NCBI GenBank assembly: GCA_902781895.1
Contig: CACZLA010000018.1
Span: 1 to 62,505, forward strand
Length of the DNA stretch: 62,505 nucleotides
Source of the DNA: an uncultured Lachnospiraceae bacterium
GTDB lineage: Bacteria > Bacillota > Clostridia > Lachnospirales > Lachnospiraceae
Direction of reading: 5' to 3'
A program made the position numbers and the translations under genes. A model generated the notes under the pieces. That model was not told the DNA's origin. It made no database searches and worked only from the letters and a program-made list of their open reading frames with translations. The stretch's first letter is position 1; each line of letters starts with the position of its first letter. Shown piece by piece: positions 15,879 through 24,839 of the stretch.

Positions 15879-16088
15879 TTATTTTGCTTTATGTTTTTTA
15901 ATGATGTCATCAATCATTTCCGATTTTTCCTTGTATTCGGGATCGCTTTTCAGATCACGGGTGCAGTTTCCGTGACAGGCTCCTGCATCGGGACACCCGG
16001 CACAGGTACCGTGTTTTTTAATATAAAGGATTGCAGGGATGACCATCGCTATGATGATGATCAGAACTATTATCGTAGCTAAATTCAT
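15879..16088 (-). CDS. FeoB-associated Cys-rich membrane protein
   Basis: A small protein of 69 residues with one N-terminal membrane segment (LATIIVLIIIIAMVIPAIL) and a short cytoplasmic part holding a cysteine cluster, GTCAGCPDAGACHGNC, followed by a Lys/Glu-rich helix. This matches the FeoB-associated Cys-rich proteins found beside feoB in many Firmicutes, thought to help Fe(II) uptake. The ATG at 16088 is chosen because it puts the membrane segment at the very N-terminus as in relatives; an upstream ATG at 16100 would add four residues. Neither start has a strong ribosome binding site. It lies on the opposite strand and converges on feoB, so it needs its own promoter. Confidence 0.8.
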   Translation of the reverse strand: MNLATIIVLIIIIAMVIPAILYIKKHGTCAGCPDAGACHGNCTRDLKSDPEYKEKSEMIDDIIKKHKAK

Positions 16089-16279
16089 ATTGTTTACCAT
16101 CTTTTATTTATTCAATATAATCTGTTGAAAAATGAAATGGTAGTTAAATGTATCTAACCATTCCTGCTCTATGATAGTATTTAATCAGGATAAAGTCAAT
16201 ATAATAAGAAAATATTATGAAAAAACACTAGAATCTGTTATACTATTAAGAGTAATGGGTTAAAATCGGGAGGTGACTT

Positions 16280-17515
16280 ATGGAGAAGAAGTTTACTAAC
16301 ATGAGGGATATTGCAAACTGTTATGCCAATGCTATGAATCTGCTTCGCCCCGAAACAGAGAATCTTCATCAGATGGTTGCATATCTTTCGTACAATATAG
16401 CAGATGAAATGGATTATTCCGATGAGGATAAGAAGGATATACTATATGCGAGCCTTCTTTATGATGTAGGTATCGGAATGATGCCTGAAAGACAGGAGAG
16501 ATACTATTTTAAGGATATGGCTGCCCCGGGTATCGGTATTATCGGTGATGTTCCCAGACTTAAAACAGTATGTGAGGTTATGAAGGCTGCGGATCCGGAG
16601 CAGGAAGTTGATGATGAGATGTTCGGCTCTGACAAGTTTCAGGATTTTGCTGAGATAATAGATGTTGCAGACAGAGTTGCATTCATGCTGGATCCGAAGG
16701 ACGCGGCGCTCAATCAGGTTGAAAGTATTTGTGATGCCATATCAGAGCTTGCAGGAAACGGAGTAAGCTCTACGGTAACGGAAGCATTTCTCAGATTTGC
16801 TGAAAAGGAATATGTATGGATGGAGGTTCTTCATCAGCCTGAGATATTCCTTCACTATATTACTGATGAGAGAAATGTTACACTCGACGAGGCGATAATT
16901 CTTGCCCGTTTCATGTCACGTATCATTGATTTCAGAAGTTCTTATACAGTAATGCATTCCTCCGGAGTTTCTGCAACAGCAGTCAGACTTGCTGAGATAA
17001 TGGGCATGTCTGAGGATGAGTGTAAGATGATGATGATCGCCGGTTATCTTCATGATATCGGAAAGCTGAAGGTGCCGAAGAGCGTTCTTGAGAAAAATGA
17101 CAAACTGACGGATGAGGAATTCAATATAGTAAAGGAATATGCTTACTATACAAATCTTCTTCTGAAGGATGTTGAAGGGTTTGAACAGATAGGCCGTTGG
17201 GCTGCCCTTCACCATGAGAAGCTGAACGGATATGGGTATCCATTCAGACTTTCTGCGGATGATATTCCTATGGGGGCACGTATCATAGCTATAGCTGATA
17301 TCTTCTCAGCGGTTGCAGAAATCAGATCCTATCGTCCGGGTATGTCAAAGGAAGAGGTTATCAAGACTCTCACAGAGTATGTGGAAAGCGGAGCTATGTC
17401 GGGATACATAGTAGAAATGCTTATAAATAACTACGATGATATTTACAGTATACGAGACAGTGAAGTTCGTCGAGAGGGAGCTCGTTACTTTGCATCATCG
17501 GTTGATGTTGATTAG
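16280..17515 (+). CDS. HD-GYP domain phosphohydrolase
   Basis: A 411-residue cytoplasmic protein with two related helical halves. The C-terminal half (about 205-390) is an HD-GYP domain: the metal-binding YLHDIGKLKVPKSVLEK near residue 256 and the later HHEKLNGYGYPF near 311, where GYGYP stands for the GYP motif. Such domains degrade cyclic di-GMP or related dinucleotides. The N-terminal half repeats the layout in weaker form, with LLYDVGIGMMP where the HD pair has become YD, so it is probably a degenerate HD domain with a regulatory or dimer role. It is not obviously joined to a receiver domain. The ATG at 16280 follows GGGAGG. It lies 19 bases before a wall-binding protein gene, so the two may share a transcript. 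Confidence 0.88.
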   Translation: MEKKFTNMRDIANCYANAMNLLRPETENLHQMVAYLSYNIADEMDYSDEDKKDILYASLLYDVGIGMMPERQERYYFKDMAAPGIGIIGDVPRLKTVCEVMKAADPEQEVDDEMFGSDKFQDFAEIIDVADRVAFMLDPKDAALNQVESICDAISELAGNGVSSTVTEAFLRFAEKEYVWMEVLHQPEIFLHYITDERNVTLDEAIILARFMSRIIDFRSSYTVMHSSGVSATAVRLAEIMGMSEDECKMMMIAGYLHDIGKLKVPKSVLEKNDKLTDEEFNIVKEYAYYTNLLLKDVEGFEQIGRWAALHHEKLNGYGYPFRLSADDIPMGARIIAIADIFSAVAEIRSYRPGMSKEEVIKTLTEYVESGAMSGYIVEMLINNYDDIYSIRDSEVRREGARYFASSVDVD

Positions 17516-17534
17516 GTTTTACGGAAGGTAGTAA

Positions 17535-18554
17535 ATGAATATATTTAAGAAAAGATTTATTTCAAAAATAGCCCTTGGATCAGCTTCTGCATTGATCGCA
17601 TTTTCCTGTTTTGGAAATAATGCAGATAAGGCAGCAGATGTTTATGCAGTATCAATAAGCGAACTTACTGATGCACTTAACAGCTATAAGACGATACTTG
17701 AAAATATTGAAGTAAGCGACAGATACGGAATGACCTCGTTTTCGATAGCAGATCTGAATGGTGACGGTATGCCCGAGCTTATCTGTGATGAGGACAGTAC
17801 TCCTGTTACAATAGATGATTTCTATACATATAAAGAAGGGAAGACAGTAAAACTCGATACAAGTGCTATGGATATTCCGAGATACGGAAACTATACGGCA
17901 TCTGAAACCAGAAATGATTTCTGCTGGTACAGGAACGGTCCTTCTACAACTGAAGGAATCCCTCATGAGTATGTGGAGTTTGAGATAAAGGGTAATGCTA
18001 TAGTAAAAAAGGATCACTACTATGCAAATGAGAAGGCTGACGGTACCTGGGATTGTGTAAATGATTCAGGTAAGATAAGCCGTGAAGCCTTTGAGACATT
18101 TGCTGCATCTTATACAGGCGTAAAGATTTATCAGAATAACGAGAGTAACCGCGTCGTTCAGTGTAAGCCTGATAAATATATTAGCGAAGAGTACACCTGG
18201 AAGGGCGGCGATGGTAAATGGTGGGTTGAAGATAAGTCTGGCAACTACCCGGTAAGTCAGTGGCTTCAGCTGGATGAAAACTGGTACTATTTTGATTCAA
18301 ATGGATATATGGCCACCAGCCAGTGGATCGGCGGCTGGTGGATAAATGATGATGGTACATGTACATACTCAGGTGTTGGGTCCTGGAAGAGTGATTCCAC
18401 AGGCTGGTGGTATGAAGACTCCACAGGCTGGTATCCGAACAGCCAGTGGCAGATGATAGACGGAAACTGGTACTATTTTAAGACAAATGGCTACATGGCA
18501 TCGAATGAATATGTCGGAAACTGGTGGTGCGGCGCCGATGGTATCTGTAAATAG
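17535..18554 (+). CDS. Secreted protein with aromatic wall-binding repeats
   Basis: A 339-residue exported protein. Residues 1-38 form a signal peptide (basic FKKRF, hydrophobic ALGSASALIAFSCF, then AVYA-like cleavage near residue 38). The middle part contains FSIADLNGDGMPELICDED, an FG-GAP or dockerin-like calcium pattern seen in secreted hydrolase partners. The C-terminal third holds at least four aromatic repeats of the choline/glucan-binding type, such as STGWYPNSQWQMIDGNWYYF, which attach proteins non-covalently to the wall. No catalytic motif was recognised. A terminator follows directly. Similar repeats occur in the proteins at 38987, 50414 and 58845. Confidence 0.8.
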   Translation: MNIFKKRFISKIALGSASALIAFSCFGNNADKAADVYAVSISELTDALNSYKTILENIEVSDRYGMTSFSIADLNGDGMPELICDEDSTPVTIDDFYTYKEGKTVKLDTSAMDIPRYGNYTASETRNDFCWYRNGPSTTEGIPHEYVEFEIKGNAIVKKDHYYANEKADGTWDCVNDSGKISREAFETFAASYTGVKIYQNNESNRVVQCKPDKYISEEYTWKGGDGKWWVEDKSGNYPVSQWLQLDENWYYFDSNGYMATSQWIGGWWINDDGTCTYSGVGSWKSDSTGWWYEDSTGWYPNSQWQMIDGNWYYFKTNGYMASNEYVGNWWCGADGICK

Positions 18555-18570
18555 AATAATAATTAATATA

Positions 18571-18605
18571 AAAATCAGCTGTTTTGTAAAATAGCTGATT
18601 TTTTA
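18571..18605 (+). terminator. Terminator after the wall-binding protein gene
   Basis: The arms aaaatcagct and agctgatttt pair and are followed by more T. Confidence 0.85.
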
Positions 18606-18734
18606 TATTTTTGTCGTTTTTTGGGGGATTGAACTATATTTTTTTTAGTGGTATAACATTCAAACAACTAATAAATGATCAAATACAGTAACTGTCAGAC
18701 ACTATTACTTTCAGGGATAAGAGAGGTAGATGAA

Positions 18735-20114
18735 ATGGCTAATAAGAAGACAGTAGATATGACAATGGGATCCCCATTTAAGCATATTCTGGGATTTATG
18801 ATTCCTACACTTGTAGGTTATCTGTTCCAGCAGTTTTACAGTGTGGTTGATACAGTCATAATCGGCAGAAATCTGGGTGAGGACAGTCTTGCGGCAGTAG
18901 GTGCCACCGGAAGTCTCAATTTTATGATAATAGGATTTTGTATGGGAATATGTTCCGGGTTCGCCATCCCTGTTGCGCAGATGTTCGGTGCTAAGGATTT
19001 TCCGTCTATGAGGAAATTTCTTGCAAATGGTATCTGGGCAGCTGTATTTATTTCAGTCATTATAACAGTGGCTGTATATTTCCTTTGTATGCCCATACTT
19101 CGCGGGCTTAAGACTCCGGAAAACATCATAAATGAATCATATACATACATTTCCATAATCTTCATTGGTATTCCTGTTACGATCTTATATAACTTTGCAT
19201 CGGGAATAATGAGGAGCCTGGGAGACAGCAAAACGCCGGTTTATTTTCTTCTGTTTTCATCAGTGGTAAATATAGGTCTGGATATCTTACTGGTCGGACC
19301 ATTCGGCATAGCCGGTCCTGCCTGGGCAACAGTTATATCCCAGCTTCTGGCCGGTCTTCTCTGTATATTATATATGCATCAGAAGTTTGAAATACTCCGA
19401 CTCAGAAAAAATGAGATAAAGCCGGATAAAAGATATATCGGACGTCTTTTATATATGGGTGTTCCCATGGGACTTCAGTATTCAATAACAGCTATCGGAA
19501 GCGTTATACTTCAGTCTGCCGTAAATGTACTGGGTAGTACTTATGTTGCATCCTCGGCAACTGCACTTAAGGTAAGTATGTTTTTCTGCTGTCCATTTGA
19601 TGCCCTTGGAAATACATCTGCCACCTATGGCGGCCAGAATATGGGTGCGAAGAAATATGACAGGATAAGCTCGGGACTAAAATGGTCCGTAGCCATAGGA
19701 TTTGTTTATTCTCTTGCTGCATTTGTGGTGCTAAGTGTATTCGGGCAGAGCTTTATAAAACTGTTTATAGATAATCCGAGTGCCCTGCTGTTAAAGAATA
19801 CAGAAATGTACCTCAGATATAACTCTATGTTCTATTTCACACTGTCACTGGTAAATACAGTCAGATTTCTGATACAGGGAATGGGATATTCAATACTTGC
19901 CATAATGGCCGGAGTATTTGAAATGATCGCAAGAGGACTGACCGGCTTTATTCTTGTTCCGAAGTTCGGTTATATAGCAGCTTGTATGGCAAGCCCGCTG
20001 GCCTGGATATTTGCAGATGTGTTCCTTATAACAGCATATAAACTGATAATGAAAAGGCTGAGGAACCAAAACACGGGAAAAGTAGAACTGATAAAGGTTT
20101 GCAAGTGTGGTTAA
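18735..20114 (+). CDS. MATE-family multidrug/cation efflux transporter
   Basis: A 459-residue membrane protein with about twelve hydrophobic segments and the MATE opening PFKHILGFMIPTLVGYLFQQ, followed by VDTVIIGRNLGEDSLAAVG, a segment typical of the family. The pattern repeats in the second half (STYVASSATALKVS and the GQNMGAKKYDRI turn). It would use a Na+ or H+ gradient to expel organic cations or other small compounds; the substrate is not readable. The ATG at 18735 with GAGAGG eight bases upstream is preferred over an in-frame ATG at 18675, which has no clear ribosome binding site and would add 20 residues. It is a single-gene unit with terminators on both sides. Confidence 0.92.
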   Translation: MANKKTVDMTMGSPFKHILGFMIPTLVGYLFQQFYSVVDTVIIGRNLGEDSLAAVGATGSLNFMIIGFCMGICSGFAIPVAQMFGAKDFPSMRKFLANGIWAAVFISVIITVAVYFLCMPILRGLKTPENIINESYTYISIIFIGIPVTILYNFASGIMRSLGDSKTPVYFLLFSSVVNIGLDILLVGPFGIAGPAWATVISQLLAGLLCILYMHQKFEILRLRKNEIKPDKRYIGRLLYMGVPMGLQYSITAIGSVILQSAVNVLGSTYVASSATALKVSMFFCCPFDALGNTSATYGGQNMGAKKYDRISSGLKWSVAIGFVYSLAAFVVLSVFGQSFIKLFIDNPSALLLKNTEMYLRYNSMFYFTLSLVNTVRFLIQGMGYSILAIMAGVFEMIARGLTGFILVPKFGYIAACMASPLAWIFADVFLITAYKLIMKRLRNQNTGKVELIKVCKCG

Positions 20115-20138
20115 CATAAAATTATATTATTTTTATCA

Positions 20139-20167
20139 AAAAAGCCACAAAATAGTGGCTTTTTTTG
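20139..20167 (+). terminator. Terminator after the MATE gene
   Basis: The arms aaaaaagccac and gtggctttttt are exact complements with a short loop, and end in a T run. Confidence 0.92.
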
Positions 20168-20178
20168 GTTTACAGTGG

Positions 20179-20405
20179 TATTATGACATAAGTGCAACAA
20201 AGTCAAGGTGCCTTTCTGCTTGCAGAAAAGGCGCGTTGACCTTGTTGCACGCGAAACACGAGGATGTATGATTTACGGAGTAAATCATGAAAATCCGAGT
20301 GTTTCAGGATTGCGAAAGCTACGAAGTAGCGAAGCAATCCGTATGTCATAATAGGTCGTGCGAAGTGCGAAACACGAGGATGTATGATTTACGGAGTAAA
20401 TCATT
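20179..20405. repeat. Structured repeat element, second large copy with a partial duplicate
   Basis: The perfect 12-bp ends tattatgacata (20179-20190) and tatgtcataata (20342-20353) enclose three arms in the same order as the minus-strand copy near 8.6 kb: A at 20192-20250 (gtgcaacaa with ttgttgcac), B at 20253-20305 (gaaacac with gtgtttc) and C at 20307-20340 (ggattgc with gcaatcc). Arm A has different bases from the other copies yet remains paired. A 38-base piece of arm B (20251-20288) is repeated exactly at 20367-20404, just before the aminotransferase ribosome binding site. The gap 20168-20434 holds nothing else. Confidence 0.85.
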
Positions 20406-20434
20406 ATCATATAAATTCAAAAGAAGGTGCCAAC

Positions 20435-21655
20435 ATGAGAGTCTTTAACAAATCAGTAAAGTTAAATAATGTCTGCTACGATATCCGTGGTCCGGTAATG
20501 GACGAAGCAGCAAGAATGACCGCTGCAGGAGAGAAAATCCTTAAACTAAATATAGGAAATCCTGCACCCTTCGGATTCAGAGCTCCCCAGGAGCTTATAG
20601 ATATAATGTCGGATAATCTTACAAAAACAGAGGGGTATTCGGATTCAAAGGGTATTGTTTCCGCGAGAGAAGCAATACTTGAGTATGATAAGTCCAAGAA
20701 TATCCCAAATGTGAGTATAGATGATATTTATACCGGAAATGGTGTAAGTGAGCTTATCACCCTTTCCATGCAGGGACTTCTGGATTATGGTGATGAGATA
20801 CTTGTTCCGTCACCGGATTATCCTCTCTGGACTGCATCGGTAACTCTTGCAGGAGGAACTGCAGTTCATTATATCTGTGATGAACAGTCAAACTGGTATC
20901 CGGATATAAAGGATATAGAGCGTAAAATAACTCCGAGAACAAAAGGTATTGTTGTTATTAATCCCAACAATCCCACAGGAGCACTTTATCCTGAAAGCCT
21001 TTTGATGGAAATAGTAAAGCTTGCCAAAATTCATGATCTGATCATATTTGCGGATGAAATATATGATAGACTTGTTATGGATGGAAAGAAACATGTGTCC
21101 ATAGCCAGTCTTGCTCCGGATCTTATGTGCATCACATTTAACGGACTCTCCAAGTCGCATCTTATAGCAGGCTACAGAGTCGGCTGGATGTCCATTTCCG
21201 GTGATAAGAGTAATGCGAGTGGATATATTGAAGGAATAAAGCTTCTTTCGTCCATGAGACTTTGCTCAAATGTTCCTGCCCAGTCTCTGATCGCCCCGGC
21301 ATTAAAGCTTACAGAGGAAACCCAGGAGCTTATCAGACCGGGTGGAAGGATATATGAGCAGAGAGAATGTATAGTAAATCTGATAAATGATATACCGGGG
21401 CTTTCAGTTGTAAAGCCTGAGGCTACATTTTACTGCTTCCCTAAAATGGATGTAGACAGATTTGAAATAAAGGATGATGAAAGATTTGCGCTTGATGTTC
21501 TGAGGAATAAGAAAATACTTTTCACTCATGGTGGAGGTTTCCATTGGGAGACTCCGGATCACTTCAGAATAGTTTATCTTCCTGAGCTGGATGTGCTGAA
21601 ACAGGCTGCCAAGGAGCTCGGAGATTTCCTGAAGGATTATAAACAGGTGTGCTAG
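20435..21655 (+). CDS. PLP-dependent aminotransferase, class I/II (AlaA-like)
   Basis: A cytoplasmic aminotransferase of 406 residues, fold type I. The family pattern includes LNIGNPAPFGF near the N-terminus, GNGVSELI (PLP phosphate contact), VINPNNPTGALYP (Asn contacting the cofactor), ADEIYDRLV (Asp pairing with the ring nitrogen) and the Schiff-base lysine in NGLSKSHLIAGYRVGW around residue 239. The overall pattern is closest to alanine/glutamate-pyruvate aminotransferases such as AlaA. The ATG at 20435 with AGAAGGTG upstream is used; an in-frame ATG at 20384 starts within the repeat element and would add 17 unrelated residues. The cytidylyltransferase gene begins 24 bases after its stop. 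Confidence 0.9.
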   Translation: MRVFNKSVKLNNVCYDIRGPVMDEAARMTAAGEKILKLNIGNPAPFGFRAPQELIDIMSDNLTKTEGYSDSKGIVSAREAILEYDKSKNIPNVSIDDIYTGNGVSELITLSMQGLLDYGDEILVPSPDYPLWTASVTLAGGTAVHYICDEQSNWYPDIKDIERKITPRTKGIVVINPNNPTGALYPESLLMEIVKLAKIHDLIIFADEIYDRLVMDGKKHVSIASLAPDLMCITFNGLSKSHLIAGYRVGWMSISGDKSNASGYIEGIKLLSSMRLCSNVPAQSLIAPALKLTEETQELIRPGGRIYEQRECIVNLINDIPGLSVVKPEATFYCFPKMDVDRFEIKDDERFALDVLRNKKILFTHGGGFHWETPDHFRIVYLPELDVLKQAAKELGDFLKDYKQVC

Positions 21656-21679
21656 ACGTTGTCTCGAAAGGGGTAATAT

Positions 21680-22423
21680 ATGATCACAGCGATGCTGTTT
21701 GCGGGCGGCGTAGGAAGCCGTATGAAATCATCTGATATGCCAAAACAATTCCTGAAGGTTGCGGGGAAACCGATAATCATAAGGACTGTGGAACACTTTG
21801 AACGTCATAGTGAGGTCGATGACATAGTCATTGCATGTAAGGCAGACTGGATAGATTATCTGAATGAACTGCTGAAGCAATATGAAATAAAGAAAGTCAG
21901 GGCTGTTATTCCGGGAGGCGAAACCGGATATGAGTCTATTCATAACGGTGTTGTTGAGACTGCAAAGGTTGCGAAGGCAAAGGATGATATCATTTTGATA
22001 TGTGACGGTGTCAGACCTATGCTTTCTGAAAAGCTTATAACAAATTGTATAGAGAATACGAGAAAATACGGAACTGCAGTTCCCGTAACCCCAAGTATAG
22101 ATTCACTGCTATACAGTGAGGACGGTGAACTCTGCAAAAAGAGTTATAAGAGAAGCTCTATGTATATAACCCAGGCGCCTCAGGGCTATACCATGGAGAA
22201 GATACTGTGGGCTCACAGCGAGGCTGAGAAAAGGGGAATAACCAATCCTGTTTCTTCAAGTGAGCTGTTCATAGAACTGGGAGAAGCGGTACATTTGTTT
22301 ATCGGAGAGAGAACAAATATAAAGGTAACAACTCCGGAGGATATGGATACTCTGAGAGCCAGCTTCTTCTATAAGCATTTTAAGCAGTTTGCAGAGGAAG
22401 AGCTGGGAGATGAATCACAGTAA
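21680..22423 (+). CDS. IspD/TarI-family cytidylyltransferase
   Basis: A 247-residue nucleotidyltransferase. The N-terminus has the CTP-binding loop MLFAGGVGSRMKSSDMPKQF, then ICDGVRPML (the family's DxxRP metal site), TQAPQGYT and ITNPVSSSELF, and the C-terminal IKVTTPEDM. The family includes IspD, which makes CDP-methylerythritol in isoprenoid synthesis, and TarI-type enzymes that make CDP-ribitol for teichoic acid. The next gene is an extended SDR, not an isoprenoid gene, so a role in an activated polyol or sugar for a surface polymer is a fair guess, but IspD activity is not excluded. The ATG at 21680 follows AAAGGGG. Confidence 0.82.
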   Translation: MITAMLFAGGVGSRMKSSDMPKQFLKVAGKPIIIRTVEHFERHSEVDDIVIACKADWIDYLNELLKQYEIKKVRAVIPGGETGYESIHNGVVETAKVAKAKDDIILICDGVRPMLSEKLITNCIENTRKYGTAVPVTPSIDSLLYSEDGELCKKSYKRSSMYITQAPQGYTMEKILWAHSEAEKRGITNPVSSSELFIELGEAVHLFIGERTNIKVTTPEDMDTLRASFFYKHFKQFAEEELGDESQ

Positions 22424-22466
22424 GCGGCTGAAGCATCGTTTCGGTCAGACCGGATAATGGGAAGAA

Positions 22467-23573
22467 ATGTATATGGGATTAAGAGTAGAGGAAATAGTTA
22501 AAGGAACGCTTTTTGAAGATATAGCGGAAATAGCTGAGGATAGTATTGACTGGAACAAACTATCGGGAAAGACGGTTCTTGTAACAGGAGCGGCCGGTTT
22601 TATTGCATTTCATATAGTGACGGCAATGCTGCTTCATAATGATGGGCTTAAGGAAAATGTGACAGCTGATTCTGAGAGTTCAAGGATAAATATAGTCGGA
22701 ATGGTCAGAAATCTTGAGAGGGCAGAAAGGAAGTACGGTGCACTTGCTGAGAGAGATGACCTGACACTCATAGAGCAGGATGTCTGTGAACCATTTGATT
22801 TCGGGATCAGATCGGACTTCGTAATCCATGCAGCAAGTCAGGCTTCTGCATGGCATTTTGAAAATGATCCGGTTGGTACCATCAGAGCAAATCTTGTGGG
22901 AACTGATAATGCTCTTTCTTATGCAAAGGACTACGGAGCAACAGTACTTCTCGTTTCAAGTCTCAAGGTGTATGGTGATATCACGGATGGGTCGAAGGAA
23001 CTGACTGAAGAAATGCAGGGATATGTGGATCCTGATTTATATAAGAACTGTTATGCTATCGGTAAAAGAGCCTCTGAAACTCTTGCGGCAAGCTATGCAA
23101 AGCAGTATGGAATGAGTATAAAGATAGTCAGACCCAGCTATATTTTCGGTGCTGCGAGTCTGGATGATGACAGAGTATGGGCTCAGTTTATCGCAAATGT
23201 GATCAGAGGAGAGGATATTCTTTTAAAAAGTAACGGAGCTCCATACAGATCATTTTGTTATGTTACGGATACCGTAAGAGCGGTGTTCAGAGTCATGCTG
23301 GATGGTGAGGATATGCAGCCATATAACATATCTGATAAATCATGTGACATAACTATTCGGGGATTTGCGAAAAAGGCGGTGGAAGCATTTCCGGAAAAAG
23401 GGCTGAAGCTTGTATTTGCTAATAAAGAGGATGAAGCAGAGCCTGCTGTCGATTATACAAAGAAAACGCCGGAAATCATGAATAACAGACGGCTTACGGA
23501 ACTTGGATGGTCCGCAAAGGTGGATATTTCAAAAGGAATAAAAAGGGCAGTTGCGATTCTGACTGAAAGATGA
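22467..23573 (+). CDS. NAD-dependent epimerase/dehydratase (extended SDR)
   Basis: A 368-residue extended short-chain dehydrogenase of the UDP-sugar epimerase/dehydratase group. It has the NAD loop VLVTGAAGFIAFHIV at about residues 37-51, HAASQASAWHF, the active-site pattern Y-x3-K in NCYAIGKRASE and the substrate loop RPSYIFGA. Substrate specificity within the group (sugar epimerase, 4,6-dehydratase, UDP-glucuronate decarboxylase) cannot be fixed. The start at 22467 follows GGGAAG. It is separated from the cytidylyltransferase gene by 43 bases with no terminator, so the two probably act together in making an activated surface sugar or polyol. Confidence 0.85.
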   Translation: MYMGLRVEEIVKGTLFEDIAEIAEDSIDWNKLSGKTVLVTGAAGFIAFHIVTAMLLHNDGLKENVTADSESSRINIVGMVRNLERAERKYGALAERDDLTLIEQDVCEPFDFGIRSDFVIHAASQASAWHFENDPVGTIRANLVGTDNALSYAKDYGATVLLVSSLKVYGDITDGSKELTEEMQGYVDPDLYKNCYAIGKRASETLAASYAKQYGMSIKIVRPSYIFGAASLDDDRVWAQFIANVIRGEDILLKSNGAPYRSFCYVTDTVRAVFRVMLDGEDMQPYNISDKSCDITIRGFAKKAVEAFPEKGLKLVFANKEDEAEPAVDYTKKTPEIMNNRRLTELGWSAKVDISKGIKRAVAILTER

Positions 23574-23637
23574 TAGAATATATTAGTCAAAGTGGGTTAC
23601 TTTACATAAAATCATCATCGAGGTAGAAAATTACGTA

Positions 23638-24795
23638 ATGATAAAAATAGTTAAGCTAGCTATCGGCCTTACGGCCGCTCTTCTGCTGTTTATAATAGTT
23701 TCAAATCATATAAATAACTATAGAGCAGCCTATCAGGAAGAACTTACAAGTACAGAATCCAGACCCGGTGAAGAGGTTGTTGTAGAGATACCAAAGGATG
23801 CATCTGTTAAAGAAATTGCAAAGATACTTCACAAAAAGGGGCTTATCAAATATGAGGGTGCCTTTGTTTCGAGACTTCAGGATTCCCAGTACAGAGGAAG
23901 ACTGCAGAGCGGAACATTTACGCTTCATAAGGGTATGAATACTCTTGAAATGATGGAGGTCATGTCCAAGGAGGATGATGAGCATAAGACCGTAAAACAG
24001 CTGGTTATCCCCGAGGGCTTTACAGTGGATCAGATAGCTGCAAAATGTGAAGATGAGGGTATTTGTACTAAAACGGAATTTATAAATGCAGTTAAATCCG
24101 TAACCGCAAATGATTTCGAGTATCTGGCAGATGTTCCTTCAGGAGCGGATGTAAGATATAAGCTGGAGGGTTATCTTTTCCCGGCAACATATGACATAAC
24201 AAAGAATACAAAAGCAACAGATCTTGTGCGGATGATGCTGAATGCATTTGACGCTTATTATACGGATGAAATGAAGTCACAGGCTCTTGAGAGAGGTATG
24301 ACTTCATATGAAGTAATTACAGTTGCTTCCATGATAGAGAGAGAAGCGAAGCTGGATGAAGAGAGACCTAAGATCGCATCTGTTATATATAACAGACTTG
24401 ATGAGGATATGCTTCTTCAGATCGACCCGACGGTTCTTTATCCATTAACGGACGGCAAGTACAATATTGAGAGAATGACTACAGATGATCTGGCTCTTAA
24501 GTCTCCATATAATACATATATGTACAAAGGCCTTCCGGTAGGACCTATCTCAAATCCGGGAGTGGCATGTATTAAGGCGGCATTAAATCCTGATGATACA
24601 ACCTATTTATATTACAGGGTCGTAAACGAGGAAAAGGGAGAACATGCATTCTCCGAAACCTACGAAGAGCACGAGGATCAGTATATAGGCGGAACTGATA
24701 CGAACGGTGATGGTATACAGGATATAGATGCAGAGAGTGCTTATAAGAAAAACAACGTAGAAGATGATATCTGGAGCAATGACACAGATGATTAG
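23638..24795 (+). CDS. mltG: Endolytic murein transglycosylase MltG
   Basis: A 385-residue single-pass membrane enzyme that cuts nascent peptidoglycan strands. It has an N-terminal membrane segment (about 5-24), a LysM-like first domain with VVVEIPKDASVKEIAKILH and the YceG/MltG catalytic domain: VIPEGFTVDQIA, LEGYLFPATYD, then the catalytic glutamate in ASMIEREAKLDEERP near residue 232, and LQIDPTVLYPL, followed by YNTYMYKGLPVGPISNPG. All family landmarks are in order. The C-terminal 40 residues are acidic and probably disordered. It lies directly before the FHA/kinase cluster (45 bases to the first FHA gene), which may tie wall growth to that phosphorylation system. Confidence 0.94.
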   Translation: MIKIVKLAIGLTAALLLFIIVSNHINNYRAAYQEELTSTESRPGEEVVVEIPKDASVKEIAKILHKKGLIKYEGAFVSRLQDSQYRGRLQSGTFTLHKGMNTLEMMEVMSKEDDEHKTVKQLVIPEGFTVDQIAAKCEDEGICTKTEFINAVKSVTANDFEYLADVPSGADVRYKLEGYLFPATYDITKNTKATDLVRMMLNAFDAYYTDEMKSQALERGMTSYEVITVASMIEREAKLDEERPKIASVIYNRLDEDMLLQIDPTVLYPLTDGKYNIERMTTDDLALKSPYNTYMYKGLPVGPISNPGVACIKAALNPDDTTYLYYRVVNEEKGEHAFSETYEEHEDQYIGGTDTNGDGIQDIDAESAYKKNNVEDDIWSNDTDD

Positions 24796-24839
24796 AAATA
24801 TACTTGAAATACTGACTTAATAGGAGGTTTCAGACAATT

